From: Roseovarius spongiae
GTDB lineage: Bacteria > Pseudomonadota > Alphaproteobacteria > Rhodobacterales > Rhodobacteraceae
Direction: 5' to 3'
Assembly (NCBI RefSeq): GCF_003651245.1
Contig: NZ_RAPE01000001.1
Coordinates: forward strand, 434,001-498,000
Length of the DNA: 64,000 nucleotides
Part shown: piece after piece, positions 9,086-19,704 of the stretch
Numbering within the stretch: the stretch's first letter is position 1
How the letters are laid out: every line of letters begins with the position of its first letter
The notes under the pieces: model-generated
The model's input: only the letters and a program-made list of their open reading frames with translations
Told to the model about the DNA's origin: nothing
Databases searched by the model: none
Program-made: the position numbers and the translations under genes

Positions 9086-9666
9086 TGGCGACGGATCGCA
9101 ATACGCGCACGCTTGGCGTCCTTGTCGGCGTCGTGCTGCTTATGGGCGCGCTGGCCTGGGCGTCGGTGCCCTTCTACAACTGGTTCTGCCGCGTCACCGG
9201 TTTCGGCGGCATCACCGGCGTGGCCGACGCGGGCTCGGATCAGGTGCTGGACCAGATGATCACCGTCCGCTTCGACGCCAGCAAGGACCGCGGCATGCCG
9301 TGGGAGTTCAAGCCCGAAGTGCACGAGATGAAGCTGCGTATCGGCGAGACCGGCCTCGCCTTCTACGAGGCCTACAACCCCACCGACCGGCGCGTGGCGG
9401 GGCAGGCCGCCTATAACGTCACCCCCTACCAGGCCGGCGGCTTCTTCGAGAAGATCGAGTGCTTCTGCTTCACCGAACAGGTGCTGGAGCCGGGCGAGCG
9501 GGTGATGATGCCCGTGACCTTCTTCGTCGACCCCGGCATCGTGACCGATCGCGACGCCAAATACACGCACACGATCACGCTCAGCTACACATTTTACGAG
9601 ATCGACCTGCCCGAAGAGCAGGCCGCACTTGCGCCGGACGGGCAAACGGGTAAAAACCTGAATTGA
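9085..9666 (+). CDS. ctaG: Cytochrome c oxidase assembly protein CtaG (Cox11)
   Basis: Cox11/CtaG delivers copper to the CuB site of subunit I. The 193-residue protein has one N-terminal membrane anchor ([22 protein letters not shown]) followed by a periplasmic immunoglobulin-like domain. The copper-binding CFCF motif is present at Cys126 and Cys128. A TTG codon one position upstream is in frame, but the ATG at 9085, overlapping the preceding stop, is the natural start. It lies between the small membrane protein and ctaE, as in related species. Confidence 0.96.
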   Translation: MATDRNTRTLGVLVGVVLLMGALAWASVPFYNWFCRVTGFGGITGVADAGSDQVLDQMITVRFDASKDRGMPWEFKPEVHEMKLRIGETGLAFYEAYNPTDRRVAGQAAYNVTPYQAGGFFEKIECFCFTEQVLEPGERVMMPVTFFVDPGIVTDRDAKYTHTITLSYTFYEIDLPEEQAALAPDGQTGKNLN

Positions 9667-9689
9667 GCCTCAAAAGAGGGATGGGACAT

Positions 9690-10502
9690 ATGGCACACGA
9701 GAAGAACCACGACTATCACATTCTGAATCCCTCATGGTGGCCCTTCCTCGGGGCGGTGGCGGGTTTCGTCATGCTGTTCGGCGCGGTGCTGATGATCTCG
9801 CCGCAGGCCGAGACCAACCAGCCGTGGATGTTCCTCATCGGGCTTATGGGCGTGTTCTACGTGATGTTCGGCTGGTGGTCCGACACGGTGTCCGAGAACA
9901 TCGCTGGCGATCACACCCCGGTGGTGCGGATCGGCCTGCGCTACGGCTTCATCCTGTTCATCACCTCCGAAGTGATGTTCTTCGCCGCCTGGTTCTGGAG
10001 CTTCTTCAAGCACGCGCTCTACCCCATGGGGCCGCTGTCGCCCATCCAGGACAGCGTCTGGCCCCCCGAGGGGATCGAGACCTTCGACCCCTGGCACCTG
10101 CCGCTGATCAACACGTTGATCCTGCTCTGCTCGGGCGCGGCTGCGACATGGGCGCACCATGCATTGGTGCACGAGAATAACCGCGAGGACATGAAATGGG
10201 GCCTCACGATCGCGGTGGTGCTGGGCCTGCTGTTCACGCTCTTCCAGGCCTATGAATACAGCCACGCGGCCTTCGGCTTCTCTGGCAACATCTACGGCGC
10301 CAACTTCTTCATGGCGACCGGGTTTCACGGGTTCCACGTGGTCATCGGCACCATCTTCCTGTTCGTCTGCCTGATGCGCACGATCCGCGGCCATTTCACT
10401 CCGGACAACCATATCGGGTTCGAAGCCGCGGCCTGGTACTGGCACTTCGTCGACGTGGTCTGGCTGTTCCTCTTCGCGGCGATCTACATCTGGGGCAGCT
10501 GA
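9690..10502 (+). CDS. ctaE: Cytochrome c oxidase subunit III
   Basis: Subunit III stabilises the catalytic core and the proton uptake path of aa3 oxidase. The 270-residue protein has the usual seven membrane helices and the conserved [19 protein letters not shown] start, [13 protein letters not shown], the HALVHENNR loop and the C-terminal [14 protein letters not shown] motif. The ATG at 9690 was chosen because it matches family N-termini and has AGAGGGATGGG upstream; the frame is open slightly further. A dispersed hairpin element follows the stop. Confidence 0.97.
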   Translation: MAHEKNHDYHILNPSWWPFLGAVAGFVMLFGAVLMISPQAETNQPWMFLIGLMGVFYVMFGWWSDTVSENIAGDHTPVVRIGLRYGFILFITSEVMFFAAWFWSFFKHALYPMGPLSPIQDSVWPPEGIETFDPWHLPLINTLILLCSGAAATWAHHALVHENNREDMKWGLTIAVVLGLLFTLFQAYEYSHAAFGFSGNIYGANFFMATGFHGFHVVIGTIFLFVCLMRTIRGHFTPDNHIGFEAAAWYWHFVDVVWLFLFAAIYIWGS

Positions 10503-10518
10503 GGGTTTCGCGAAAGGT

Positions 10519-10553
10519 CCGCCTCCGGCGGGGATATTTTCGGCAAGAAGAAG
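10519..10553. repeat. Dispersed Rhodobacteraceae-type hairpin element
   Basis: CCGCC-TCC-GGCGG (10519-10531) is followed by GGATATTTTCGGCAAGAAGAA. I recall this combination, a short GC hairpin then GATATTT and a purine-rich AAGAAGAAG tail, from many intergenic regions of Rhodobacteraceae, where it probably works as a terminator or is a REP-like repeat. Here it separates ctaE from surf1. Only one copy was noticed in this window. Confidence 0.5.
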
Positions 10554-10601
10554 ATGCGGGGGGCGCGCGCTTTCCGCATTTTCCGTTGAAAGAGGGCGCA
10601 G

Positions 10602-11291
10602 ATGCGGCAGCGGTTGCTGGTTCCATTGCTGTTCGGTGTGTTGGGAACCGGCATGCTGGTCGGGCTCGGCGTCTGGCAGGTTCAGCGCATGGTCTGGAAA
10701 CATGGCGTCCTCGCCGAGATCGACGCGCGCATCCACGAGGCGCCCGCGGCGCTGCCCGAGGCGCCCGAACCCGCGACCGACAGGTACCGTGCGGTCAGCG
10801 CGACGGGCGTCCTCGGGGGGCCGGAAATCCACGTTCTCGTCTCCACCAAGGAGCTTGGCGCGGGCTACCGGGTGATACAGCCCTTCAACACCGACGGGCG
10901 GCGCATCATGGCGGACCGCGGCTTCATCGACCTTGCGGACAAGGACGCCGCGCGGCCGGGCGGGACGGTCACGCTCACCGGCAACCTGCATTGGCCCGAC
11001 GAGGTCGATTCCTACACGCCCGACCCCGACGAGGAGCGCGGCATCTGGTTCGCGCGCGACGTGCCCGCGCTGGCGGCCAGGCTCGGGACCGATCCGGTGC
11101 TGCTGATCGTGCGCGATGCGGCGCCGAAAAGATCCGGCGATCCGATCCCGCTTCCACTGGACAGCGCGACGATTCCCGACGATCACCTCGAATATGCGAT
11201 CACCTGGTTTTCGCTCGCCGTGGTCTGGGCGGGCATGACGCTCTACCTTGTCCGGCGCCGCATGCGCCCCGAGAAAGGCGACACGACATGA
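10602..11291 (+). CDS. surf1: SURF1 family cytochrome oxidase assembly protein
   Basis: SURF1 proteins assist insertion of heme A into cytochrome oxidase subunit I. The 229-residue protein has the expected two-helix topology: an N-terminal helix (LLVPLLFGVLGTGMLVGLGVWQVQRM, with the conserved GxWQxxR pattern), a central periplasmic domain containing MADRGFID, and a C-terminal helix (ITWFSLAVVWAGMTLYLV) followed by a basic tail. The start is preceded by AGAGGGCGCAG. Its end overlaps the start of thrC by four bases (ATGA), an arrangement that I recall from related genomes. Confidence 0.93.
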   Translation: MRQRLLVPLLFGVLGTGMLVGLGVWQVQRMVWKHGVLAEIDARIHEAPAALPEAPEPATDRYRAVSATGVLGGPEIHVLVSTKELGAGYRVIQPFNTDGRRIMADRGFIDLADKDAARPGGTVTLTGNLHWPDEVDSYTPDPDEERGIWFARDVPALAARLGTDPVLLIVRDAAPKRSGDPIPLPLDSATIPDDHLEYAITWFSLAVVWAGMTLYLVRRRMRPEKGDTT

Positions 11292-12676
11292 GATACGTAT
11301 CCACGCGGGGCCAGGCCCCGGTTCTCGATTTCGAGGCGGCGATGCTGACCGGCCTTGCCCGTGACGGCGGGCTCTACCTGCCGGAACGCATCCCGCAGAT
11401 GGCCCCGGCCGAGATCGCCGCGCTGGCGGGCCTACCCTATGAGGAGGCCGCGCTGCGCGTCATGCGTCCCTATATCGGCGACGCGTTCAGCGATGCGGAA
11501 TTCGAGGCCATCATCGCGCGCGCCTATGCCGGGTTCAATCATGTCGCGCGCGCGCCGCTTGTTCAGTTGGGTCCGAACCATCACCTGCTCGAACTGTTCC
11601 ACGGTCCCACGCTCGCGTTCAAGGACTTCGCGATGCAGCTCATCGGGCAGCTCTTCGAGGCCGCGCTGAGCCGCAGCGGCACGCGCGTCTGCATCGTCGG
11701 CGCCACCAGCGGCGACACCGGCTCGGCCGCGATCGAGGCGTTCCGCGGGCTCGACATGGTGGACGTGTTCATTCTCTACCCGCAGGGTCGGGTGAGCGAG
11801 GTGCAGCGCCGCCAGATGACCACTCCGTCGGAGGCGAACGTGCACGCCATTGCCGTGGAGGGGCATTTCGACGACTGCCAAGCGCGCGTGAAGGACATGT
11901 TCAACGATTTCGCCTTCCGCGACGCGGTGAACCTCGCAGGGGTGAACAGCATCAACTGGGCGCGGGTGCTGGCGCAGGTGGTCTATTACTTCACCTCCGC
12001 CGCGGCCCTGGGCGCCCCGCATCGCGAGGTGAGCTTTACCGTCCCCACCGGAAATTTCGGCGACGTATTCGCGGGATATATCGCGAAACGGATGGGTCTG
12101 CCCGTCAGCCGGCTGGTGGTGGCGACCAACCAGAACGACATCCTGCATCGCTGTCTCACGTCGGGGGAGTACCGTCCCGACGGGGTCGCGCCCTCGATCA
12201 GTCCGTCGATGGACATCCAGGTCAGCTCCAACTTCGAGCGCGCGCTGTTCGAGGCCTACGGGCGCGACGGGCGCGCTGTGGCGCAGCTGATGGACGAGCT
12301 GAAGTCGGGCGGTTTCTCGGTCAGCCAGGGCGCGCTTCAGGCGCTGCGCGAGGCGTTCGATTCGGGCCGCTGCGACGAGGACGAGACCCGCGCCGCGATC
12401 CGCCGCACCTGGGACACCACCGGCGAGCTGCTCTGCCCGCACGGCGCGGTGGGCGTCCACGTCGCCGAGACGCATCTCGTCCCCGAGGTTCCGATGATAA
12501 CCCTCGCCACCGCGCACCCGGCCAAGTTCCCCGCCGCGGTCGAAGAGGCCAGCGGACAGCATCCCCCCTTGCCCTCGCACATGGCGGATCTGTATGACCG
12601 CAAGGAGCGCGTCACCGAGGCCGCGAACGACCTCGGCGTCATCCAGCAGATCATCAGGGAACGGATCGGCCAGTGA
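11288..12676 (+). CDS. thrC: Threonine synthase
   Basis: This PLP enzyme converts O-phosphohomoserine to threonine. The 462-residue length and motifs match the long, proteobacterial type: MRYVSTRGQAPVLDFEAAM at the N-terminus, the PLP lysine in PTLAFKDFAMQ (Lys112), the GATSGDTGSAAIEAF phosphate loop and TGNFGDVFAGYIAKRMG. Start and stop both overlap neighbours by four bases (ATGA with surf1, GTGA with the M16 peptidase gene), so expression is probably coupled. No attenuator-like leader is possible at this internal position. Confidence 0.97.
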   Translation: MRYVSTRGQAPVLDFEAAMLTGLARDGGLYLPERIPQMAPAEIAALAGLPYEEAALRVMRPYIGDAFSDAEFEAIIARAYAGFNHVARAPLVQLGPNHHLLELFHGPTLAFKDFAMQLIGQLFEAALSRSGTRVCIVGATSGDTGSAAIEAFRGLDMVDVFILYPQGRVSEVQRRQMTTPSEANVHAIAVEGHFDDCQARVKDMFNDFAFRDAVNLAGVNSINWARVLAQVVYYFTSAAALGAPHREVSFTVPTGNFGDVFAGYIAKRMGLPVSRLVVATNQNDILHRCLTSGEYRPDGVAPSISPSMDIQVSSNFERALFEAYGRDGRAVAQLMDELKSGGFSVSQGALQALREAFDSGRCDEDETRAAIRRTWDTTGELLCPHGAVGVHVAETHLVPEVPMITLATAHPAKFPAAVEEASGQHPPLPSHMADLYDRKERVTEAANDLGVIQQIIRERIGQ

Positions 12677-13935
12677 CCGTCAACCTCATGACCCTGCCGA
12701 ATGGATTTCGGATCGTTACCGAGCACATGCCGGGCCTGCAATCGGCGGCCATCGGCGTCTGGGTGCTGGCCGGCGCGCGCCACGAGACGTCCGAGCAGAA
12801 CGGAATCGCGCATTTCCTAGAACACATGGCGTTCAAGGGCACCGAGACGCGCAGCGCGCTCCAGATCGCCGAGGCGATCGAGGACGTGGGCGGCTACATC
12901 AACGCCTACACCAGCCGCGAGGTCACGGCCTATTACGCGCGCGTGCTGAAGGACGACGTGCCGCTCGCGCTCGACGTGGTGGCGGATTTCCTGCGCCGCG
13001 CGCGCTTTGACGCGACCGAGATCGAGATCGAGCGCGGCGTGATCCTCTCGGAGATCGGCCAGGCGCTCGACACGCCCGACGACATCATCTTCGACTGGTT
13101 GCAGGAAAAGGCCTATCCCGATCACCCGCTGGGCCGTGCGATCCTGGGCGCGGAAGAGCGCGTGCGCGGTTTCGCGCGCGACGATCTGACGCGCTTCGTC
13201 GGGCAGCACTATCGCCCCGGCAACATGATCCTCGCCGCCGCGGGCGCCATCGACCACGACGCGCTTGCGCGCGCGGCCGAGCGGCTCTTCGGCGACATGG
13301 AGGCGGCCCCCGCCCCCGAAGCCCCCGCCGCCCGGTTCGAGGGCGGCGAAAGCCGGACGGTCCGCCCGCTCGAACAGGCGCATTTCGCGATGGCCTTCGA
13401 GAGCCCGGACTACGGCGATCCGCTCATCCACGCGGCGCAGATCTACGCGACCGCGCTGGGCGGCAGCATGTCGAGCCGGCTTTTCCAGGAGATCCGCGAG
13501 AAACGCGGGCTCTGCTACACGATCTTCACCCAGGCGGGCGCCTATGCCGACACCGGGATGATGACGCTTTACGCCGGCGCCTCCGCTGATCAGCTGGCGG
13601 GCCTGGCCGAGATCACCATCGACGAAATGAAGCGCGCCGCCGGCGACATGCGCCCGGACGAGATCGAGCGCGCTCGCGCCCAGATGAAGGCCGGGCTCCT
13701 GATGGGGCTGGAAAGCCCCAGCAACCGGGCCGAGCGGTTGGCGCGCATGCTCCAGATCTGGGGCCGGGTGCCGCCGCTCGAAGAGGTCGTGGACCGCATC
13801 GACGCGGTGACGCTTGGGGATGTGCGCGGCCTTGCCGAACGGATCGCGTCGCGCGCCCCCGCCGCACTTGCGCTTTACGGCCCGGTGGAGAACGCCCCCT
13901 CGCTCGAGGCGCTCCAGAAGAGGCGCGCCGCGTGA
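12673..13935 (+). CDS. M16 family zinc peptidase (mitochondrial-processing-peptidase-like)
   Basis: The 420-residue protein belongs to the pitrilysin/MPP-beta family. The inverted zinc motif HFLEH (His47, Glu50, His51) is present, and the downstream acidic ligand is expected in the EIERGVILSEI helix. The C-terminal half carries the family's RLFQEIREKRGLCY signature. The start is a GTG overlapping the thrC stop by four bases. Substrates are unknown; homologues in Alphaproteobacteria are the closest relatives of the mitochondrial presequence peptidase. It is placed between thrC and a GNAT gene, an order typical of Rhodobacterales. Confidence 0.93.
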   Translation: MTVNLMTLPNGFRIVTEHMPGLQSAAIGVWVLAGARHETSEQNGIAHFLEHMAFKGTETRSALQIAEAIEDVGGYINAYTSREVTAYYARVLKDDVPLALDVVADFLRRARFDATEIEIERGVILSEIGQALDTPDDIIFDWLQEKAYPDHPLGRAILGAEERVRGFARDDLTRFVGQHYRPGNMILAAAGAIDHDALARAAERLFGDMEAAPAPEAPAARFEGGESRTVRPLEQAHFAMAFESPDYGDPLIHAAQIYATALGGSMSSRLFQEIREKRGLCYTIFTQAGAYADTGMMTLYAGASADQLAGLAEITIDEMKRAAGDMRPDEIERARAQMKAGLLMGLESPSNRAERLARMLQIWGRVPPLEEVVDRIDAVTLGDVRGLAERIASRAPAALALYGPVENAPSLEALQKRRAA

Positions 13936-14519
13936 TGCTCCTGCCGCGTCGGAAGTTCCGGATCGAGACCGAACGCCTGACGCTGCGCCCGCCTGTCCTG
14001 GGCGATTTCCGCATCTGGAGCACGCTGCGCCGGGGCAGCGCCGATTTCCTCATCCCGTGGGAGCCGATCTGGTCCGCCGATCATCTCGCCCGCAAGGGGT
14101 TCAGCAACCGCGTCTACTGGGCGCAGCGCGCATTGCGCGACGGCACCGCGCTGCCGCTGTTCCTGGTCCGGCGCGAGGACAAGGAAATGGTCGGCGCGAT
14201 CACGCTCGACAACATCCGCCGCGGCCCCGCGCAGGCAGGCACGCTGGGCTACTGGGTTGGCGAGAGCTTTGCCCGGCAGGGCTACATGCGCGAGGCGATC
14301 GAGGCGGTGACGCATCACGCCTTCGAGCGCATGGACCTCAGCCGGATCGAGGCCGCCTGCCTGCCCGAGAACGCCGCCTCGCGCGCGCTGCTCGAGAAAT
14401 CCGGCTTCAAATACGAGGGCGTCGCGCAGAGCTACTTGCAGATCAACGGCCGCTGGCGCACCCATGTGCTCTATGCCGCCCTGCGCGCTGACCGGCGCGG
14501 GCGCACCACGGCGGGCTAA
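13935..14519 (+). CDS. GNAT family N-acetyltransferase (RimJ/RimL type)
   Basis: The 194-residue protein resembles ribosomal-protein-alanine acetyltransferases: it opens with FRIETERLTLRPP, has the acetyl-CoA segment with GYWVGESFARQGYMREA, and the RIEAACLPENAASRALLEKSGF helix. The likely reaction is transfer of acetyl from acetyl-CoA to an N-terminal amine of a protein. The ATG at 13935 overlaps the preceding stop by one base; an in-frame GTG three bases earlier is also possible. The actual substrate cannot be read from sequence. Confidence 0.88.
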   Translation: MLLPRRKFRIETERLTLRPPVLGDFRIWSTLRRGSADFLIPWEPIWSADHLARKGFSNRVYWAQRALRDGTALPLFLVRREDKEMVGAITLDNIRRGPAQAGTLGYWVGESFARQGYMREAIEAVTHHAFERMDLSRIEAACLPENAASRALLEKSGFKYEGVAQSYLQINGRWRTHVLYAALRADRRGRTTAG

Positions 14520-14546
14520 GCCGGCCGGCGACGGAAAGGAACGACG

Positions 14547-15953
14547 ATGACGGACCTCAACCCGGTAAGCGCGGCCTGTGTCGCGGATCTGCCGCAGGAC
14601 GCGCTGCGCGAGGTGGCGCCGCGCTACCTCGAGGAACCGCGCGGGCGCTGGTTAGGGCAGGCCGGCGCGCTCGTCCTGCCGCGCACCGTTGAGGAGGTCG
14701 CGCAGACCATTCGCGCGGCGGCGGAGCACCGGGTCGGGGTCGTTCCCTACGGCGGCGGCACGGGCCTCGTCGGCGGGCAGGTCTGCCCGGACGGCCCCGC
14801 GCCCATCGTGCTCGGCCTCGAGCGGATGACCGCGACGCGCGCGATCTATCCCGAGGAAAACGTGATGGTGGTCGAGTCCGGCGCGATCCTGTCGGACATC
14901 CACGACGCCGCGCAGGAGGCGGATCGCCTGTTTCCGCTCAGCATCGCCGCCAAGGGTTCGGCGCGGATCGGCGGGTTGCTTTCGACCAACGCCGGCGGGG
15001 TCAACGTGCTGCGCTACGGCAACGCGCGCGATCTCTGCCTCGGGGTCGAGGCGGTGCTGCCCGATGGCAGCGTCTGGCATGGGCTGAAACGGCTGCGCAA
15101 GGACAACACGGGCTATGACCTGCGCAACCTGCTGATCGGCGCCGAGGGCACGCTCGGCGTCATCACCGCCGCCGCGCTCATGCTCGCTCCGCGTCCGGCG
15201 GAGGAGGGGACCGCGCTGATGGTGGTCGAAGACCCCCGCGCCGCGCTGGCCCTGCTGGCGCTCGCCCGCGCGCATGCGGGCGAAGGGGTAAGCGCGTTCG
15301 AACTGATGAGCGGGCAGGGCCTGCGCTTCCTGGCCGAGACCATGCCGGATCTGCGCCAGCCCTTCGCGGAGCCGCCCGACTGGCTGGTGCTGATCGACCT
15401 CGGGCTCGCCCGCGGCCTCGCCCCCGCCGGGGTGCTCGAGCGCATCTTCGAGGAGGCGCTCGAGGCCGGGCTGGCGCATGACGGGCTGATCGCGCAGTCC
15501 GAGGCGCAGCGCCACGATTTCTGGGAGTTGCGCGAACAGATCCCCGAGGCGAACCGCCTGATCGGCTCGGTGAGTTCGCACGACATCTCGGTGCCGCTGG
15601 GCGCGATCCCCGATTTCATCGCCCGCGCCGGAGAGGCGATCGCGCGGCTGGGCGATTTCCGCGTCAACTGCTTCGGCCACCTGGGCGATGGCAACCTGCA
15701 TTACAACGTCTTCCCCGCCAGCGGCCACGACCGCGCCGAACACCTGGGCGCGCGCGACACCGTCAAGGCGACGGTGCATGACCTCGTCCACGGCTTCGGC
15801 GGTTCGGTCAGCGCCGAACACGGCATCGGCCGGCTCAAGGTGGAGGATCTGGAACGCTACGGCGACCCCGCCAAGCTCGCGGCGATGCGCGCGGTGAAGG
15901 CCGCGCTCGACCCGTTGGGCATCATGAACCCCGGCGCGGTGCTGCGCGGCTGA
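14547..15953 (+). CDS. FAD-linked oxidase, GlcD / D-2-hydroxyacid dehydrogenase type
   Basis: The 468-residue flavoprotein has a PCMH-type FAD-binding domain with VPYGGGTGLVGGQ and the GLLSTNAGGVNVLRYGN loop. The GlcD-type C-terminal domain ends with NCFGHLGDGNLHYNVFP and the SAEHGIGRLK motif that contributes a catalytic or metal-binding His. Family members oxidise glycolate, D-lactate or D-2-hydroxyglutarate. The substrate here is not resolved; the absence of glcE and glcF neighbours argues for a single-subunit D-2-hydroxyglutarate or D-lactate type. A ribosome site GGAAAGGA stands before the ATG. Confidence 0.9.
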   Translation: MTDLNPVSAACVADLPQDALREVAPRYLEEPRGRWLGQAGALVLPRTVEEVAQTIRAAAEHRVGVVPYGGGTGLVGGQVCPDGPAPIVLGLERMTATRAIYPEENVMVVESGAILSDIHDAAQEADRLFPLSIAAKGSARIGGLLSTNAGGVNVLRYGNARDLCLGVEAVLPDGSVWHGLKRLRKDNTGYDLRNLLIGAEGTLGVITAAALMLAPRPAEEGTALMVVEDPRAALALLALARAHAGEGVSAFELMSGQGLRFLAETMPDLRQPFAEPPDWLVLIDLGLARGLAPAGVLERIFEEALEAGLAHDGLIAQSEAQRHDFWELREQIPEANRLIGSVSSHDISVPLGAIPDFIARAGEAIARLGDFRVNCFGHLGDGNLHYNVFPASGHDRAEHLGARDTVKATVHDLVHGFGGSVSAEHGIGRLKVEDLERYGDPAKLAAMRAVKAALDPLGIMNPGAVLRG

Positions 15954-15956
15954 GCC

Positions 15957-16439
15957 TTAGCGGCAGTGTCGCGCCACCTCGCGTTCGCGCAGCCCGGTGG
16001 CGACCAGCAGGCAGCGGTCGCGGGCCTCGTAATAATACCCGCGCGCGTACCACATCACGGCCTCCTCCATGTCCCCGTCCGACACCAGCCAGGCGCCGCG
16101 CAGGTATTTCACCGCGTAGGTGAGGTTCGTCTCCGCATCGAGCAGGTCGCTCGCGTCGCCGACGAAGCCCATCCCGCGCGCGGTCGCGGGCAGGATCTGC
16201 ATCATGCCGTAATAGGGGCCGTTGCGCGCCGCGGGGCGATAATCGCTCTCGCGCTGGATGACCTTGTGCACCAGCGGGCGGGGCACCTCGTAGACATCCG
16301 CGAAATGGTTGATCATCTTGCGCAGTTCCGGCGTCTCGTTCGGGTAGAGCGCGGGCGCGGCGCCCGCCGGTTCCCTTGGGGCGGAGCCGCAGGCGGCGAG
16401 AAGCGCGAGCGCGGCGGCGGAACATAGGCGCAAGAGCAT
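15957..16439 (-). CDS. Small lytic transglycosylase lipoprotein (SLT domain)
   Basis: The 160-residue protein begins MLLRLCSAAALALLAAC, a lipoprotein signal with lipobox LAAC, so it should be anchored to a membrane facing the periplasm. The SLT fold follows: the catalytic Glu is in VIQRESDYRPAA, followed by YYGMMQILPATARGMGF and the NLTYAVKYL helix. It would cleave the peptidoglycan glycan strand to leave 1,6-anhydromuramic ends. A longer upstream reading to 16577 exists but places the signal peptide internally, so the ATG at 16439 is preferred despite a distant ribosome site. It is convergent with the FAD oxidase gene, three bases apart. Confidence 0.88.
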   Translation of the reverse strand: MLLRLCSAAALALLAACGSAPREPAGAAPALYPNETPELRKMINHFADVYEVPRPLVHKVIQRESDYRPAARNGPYYGMMQILPATARGMGFVGDASDLLDAETNLTYAVKYLRGAWLVSDGDMEEAVMWYARGYYYEARDRCLLVATGLREREVARHCR

Positions 16440-16543
16440 GGCGGGCGAAATCTCCGAAGTTTCCCTGCCGACGAAAAACCCCGTCACGCCCCCCGAAGGC
16501 AAGCCCCGCGTTCCCCGCTTGGCGGCTTTCCGCCCGTTGCGCG

Positions 16544-18262
<1,719 letters not shown>

Positions 18263-18331
18263 GTATTGCCTGCCATTGCTGCGTTGCGCCCCGTTTAGCG
18301 CAGGTGACGCGCAGGCGCCAGCGCGGCGCGG

Positions 18332-19555
18332 TCAGTCGGCGTCGCGGCCGCCGCGGGTCAGGCGGCCGATGGTGAAGGAGGTGCGCGGCGCCCAGACATA
18401 GCGCGTCCGCCGGGACTGTGTGGGGCGCGCGCGCATGCGGCTTACGCCAAAGAGGATGAGGACGCCGTGTCCCGCGGCGATCATCACGAACATTGCCGCG
18501 GGGCCGAAGATCTCGATCAGGTAGGAGGCGAAAAGCGGCGCCGCGATCGCGCCCACTGCGTAGAAGAACATCAGCGCCGCGGCGAGGTCGACGCGCTGGT
18601 CGCTCTGCGCGAAGTCGTTGGCGTGCGCGGTCGAGACCGAGAAGATCGGGAACGACGTCAGCCCGAAGAAGAACGCCGCCCACATCACGCCGGTCGTGCC
18701 GAGATCGGGCAGCGTCGCGGTGGCGATGCAGGACACGATCGCCGCCAGCGAAAGCGCGATCAGCACGCTGCGCCGGTCGTACTTGTCCGCAAGCCAGCCC
18801 ACCGGGTATTGCGCAAGCGCCCCGCCCAGCACGAAGGCGGCCAGGAACCAGGCGATCTGCTCGACCGCCAGCCCGACCTGCTGGCCGTAGAGCGGGCCGA
18901 CCATGCGGAAGGTCGCGCTCGACAGCGCGGCGACGATCACCCCCATCACGGCCAGCGGCGAACAGGCGATGGCGAAGCGGGGCCGAAGGCGCGGCGCGCT
19001 CGGGGTTTCGGGTTGGCGCACCTTGGTCAGCGTCATCGGCAACAGCGCGGCGCAGCAGAACAGCGCGAGGATATTGTACGAGATGTAGGAGGCCGGCTCG
19101 AGCACCGAGATCAGCATCTGCGCCACCAGCGACGCCCCCATGTCCGCGACCCGGTAGACGCCCATCGTGCGCCCGCGCGTCTGGTTCGTGACCTTGGCCT
19201 GCAACCACGCCTCGATCACCGTGTAGCAGCCGGCCACGCACAGCCCCATCGCCACCCGCATCAACGCCCAGGCGTAGGGATCTATCACCACCATGTGCAG
19301 GATCAGCCCGATCGTGCCCGCCGCCGTCAGCGCCGCGAAGGCGCGGGAATGCCCGACGCTCCCGATCAGCCGCGGCGCCCACCAGCAGCCGATGAAGAAT
19401 CCCATGTAATGCGCCGAGCCCAGCAGTCCGATCTGCGCCGTGGAGAAATCCAGCGCCAGCCCGCTCAGCGCGTCGAGCGGCCCAAGCCCCCCGGATGAAA
19501 GCTGCATGAGGATGACGGACAGGAAAAGGGCGGCAAAGGAAATGATCGTACGCAT
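18332..19555 (-). CDS. MFS transporter (YcaD-like)
   Basis: The protein has about twelve hydrophobic segments and MFS features such as WLADKYDRRSVL between helices and the GRTMGVYRVADMG loop. The arrangement resembles the YcaD/UMF1 type of efflux or uptake transporter, whose substrates are unknown. The start MRTIISFAALFLSVIL was chosen because the first membrane helix follows directly; a start 13 codons earlier is possible, and neither has a clear ribosome site. It faces away from the aldo/keto reductase gene, with about 150 bases of shared promoter region. Confidence 0.82.
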   Translation of the reverse strand: MRTIISFAALFLSVILMQLSSGGLGPLDALSGLALDFSTAQIGLLGSAHYMGFFIGCWWAPRLIGSVGHSRAFAALTAAGTIGLILHMVVIDPYAWALMRVAMGLCVAGCYTVIEAWLQAKVTNQTRGRTMGVYRVADMGASLVAQMLISVLEPASYISYNILALFCCAALLPMTLTKVRQPETPSAPRLRPRFAIACSPLAVMGVIVAALSSATFRMVGPLYGQQVGLAVEQIAWFLAAFVLGGALAQYPVGWLADKYDRRSVLIALSLAAIVSCIATATLPDLGTTGVMWAAFFFGLTSFPIFSVSTAHANDFAQSDQRVDLAAALMFFYAVGAIAAPLFASYLIEIFGPAAMFVMIAAGHGVLILFGVSRMRARPTQSRRTRYVWAPRTSFTIGRLTRGGRDAD

Positions 19556-19704
19556 GATGCGGGCAGATTGCCCGAGGCCGGCGCGGTGCGCCATGCCGAT
19601 TCGACACGACCATGTCGCTTTTGTCGCCTCGCGGCCCCTTCGCGCGGTTCCCCCTCCGGCGCAATCCCCATAGTGTTCGCGCGGACAGTGTGAAAGGACG
19701 CGCG

